From Chamaelirium japonicum (taxonomy: Eukaryota > Streptophyta > Magnoliopsida > Liliales > Melanthiaceae): DNA of 64,000 nt. The position numbers and the translations under genes were made by a program. Of the stretch, positions 63,651-64,000 are shown in pieces. The notes under the pieces were generated by a model. The model worked only from the letters and a program-made list of their open reading frames with translations. It was not told the DNA's origin and did not search any database. Where the stretch lies: positions 124,001-188,000 of the forward strand of contig CANTAL010000004.1 of NCBI GenBank assembly GCA_947650365.1, given 5' to 3'. Position 1 is the first letter of the stretch, and each line of letters starts with the position of its first letter.

Positions 63651-64000
63651 TGAATTAGAATGGATACATTCGTGCGAATGAATTAGAATGGATCGTACGA
63701 AGGAATTAGAATGGATAGTACGAATGAATTAGAATGGATGAATTAGAATCGATCATACGAATGAATTAGAATGGATCATGCGAATAAATTAGAATGGATC
63801 GTGCGAATGAATTAGAATGGATTGTACGAATGAATTAGAATGGATCGTACGAATGAATTAGAATGGATACATTCGCACGAATTAGAATGGATCGTACGAA
63901 TGAATTAGAATGGATCGTACGAATGAATTAGAATGGATCGTATGAATGAATTAGATTGGATCGTATAAATGAATTAGAATGGATCGTACGAATGAGTTAG
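63651..64000 (-). repeat. Minus-oriented satellite block, cut by the window edge
   Basis: Ordinary units plus a 14-bp short unit (GGATGAATTAGAAT near 63736) and CATTCGCACGAATTAG near 63871. The array clearly continues beyond 64000. Confidence 0.85.

Larger units (their letters stand above)
1..64000. repeat. 23-bp satellite DNA array, orientation-switching, fills the window
   Basis: The unit is ATTCTAATTC followed by ATTCGTACGATCC (23 bp). The period is seen directly, for example CGTACG at 368 and again at 391. It holds 15 A/T and 8 G/C bases, two CpGs, and the 8-base palindrome TCGTACGA with a CGTACG core. Common monomer variants change the core to CGCACG, CATACG, CGTATG, CATATG or CGCACA(ATCTATTC), or change CTAATTC to CTATTTC or CTTACTC. 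Length variants are a 28-bp form (CGCACGAATGTATCC end), a 15-bp form that lacks the palindrome (GGATTGAATTAGAAT on the top strand of minus blocks) and a 13-bp form (GGATCGTACGAAT). No stretch longer than a few bases falls outside this vocabulary, so there is no transposon or unique island. Coding potential is absent: + frames meet a TAA every 69 nt and the opposite strand has TGA and TAG in the unit. The array continues past both window edges. Confidence 0.97.

Noticed and set aside
1-64000. CRISPR array
   Set aside because: Units are contiguous 23-mers with no unique spacers between them, and there are no cas-like genes. Variation is by substitution within the unit.
1-64000. Transposon or inverted-repeat element (MITE, foldback) as the cause of the inverted blocks
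   Set aside because: No non-satellite internal sequence, no target-site duplications and no transposase are seen. Block edges are satellite-to-satellite joins.
1-64000. Human-type satellite II/III (GGAAT-based) or alpha satellite
   Set aside because: GAATG/ATTC strings look similar, but the 23-bp period, the CGTACG core and the lack of GGAAT runs or a 171-bp unit do not fit.
1-64000. Telomeric repeat
   Set aside because: The unit is 23 bp, has G+C on both strands and no G-rich strand bias, and switches orientation. No short telomere motif was seen.
1-64000. Bacterial iteron-type origin (GATC- and palindrome-rich repeats)
   Set aside because: GATC is frequent only because it is in the monomer. 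64 kb of repeat without a replication gene does not fit a bacterial origin.

Overview
The whole 64 kb is one satellite DNA array. I found no gene, RNA gene, transposon, CRISPR array or unique-sequence island in it. The basic unit is 23 bp: a 10-base part ATTCTAATTC followed by a 13-base part ATTCGTACGATCC. It is about 65% A+T, carries two CpGs in every unit, and is centred on the 8-base palindrome TCGTACGA. 64 kb of tandem repeat without genes points to a eukaryotic heterochromatic region (centromeric, pericentromeric, subtelomeric or sex-chromosome type). I do not recognise the repeat family or the species.

The array is not a simple head-to-tail satellite. Monomers run in blocks of about 40 bp to 3.3 kb, and the blocks alternate in orientation. 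By hand I count on the order of 100 orientation switches. '+' here means that the top strand reads ATTCTAATTCATTCGTACG; '-' means that it reads CGTACGAATGAATTAGAAT. The switches are not random joins. Many minus-to-plus switches use one of two recurrent junction sequences, GGATACACGATCCAGATCC or GGATTCGCACGAATGTATCC, or their reverse complements. Many plus-to-minus switches are short palindromes such as CATTCGTGCGAATG, TTCGAA or ATTCTAATTAGAAT.

Above the monomer there are several long duplications. From left to right: an approximately 5.5-6.2 kb pair (about 3.95-9.33 and 9.47-15.5 kb) with a 556 bp duplication inside the second copy; an approximately 1.2 kb segment shared by about 15.7-16.9 and 23.7-24.9 kb; an approximately 0.6 kb segment shared by 29.66-30.28 and 35.45-36.02 kb; an approximately 1.25 kb tandem pair (32.8-34.05 and 34.05-34.95 kb); a 4,656 bp tandem pair (40,387-45,042 and 45,043-49,652) whose edges coincide with the 19-bp junction element; a 518 bp tandem pair near 51.6-52.6 kb; a 458 bp pair near 53.2-53.7 kb; and an X-Y-Y-X-Y structure (53.7-61.7 kb) built from an approximately 2.45 kb unit X and a 1,017 bp unit Y. 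The three Y copies look almost identical, so they are the youngest events visible.

The few open reading frames of 64-102 codons are by-products of the repeat. All lie on the strand where the unit reads in its + sense, all spell a rotating 23-residue pattern, and all stop after ...PF, at the TAA inside the monomer. The biology is therefore structural: inverted arms hundreds of bases long, CpG-dense palindromic monomers, and a record of unequal exchange, inversion and block amplification.
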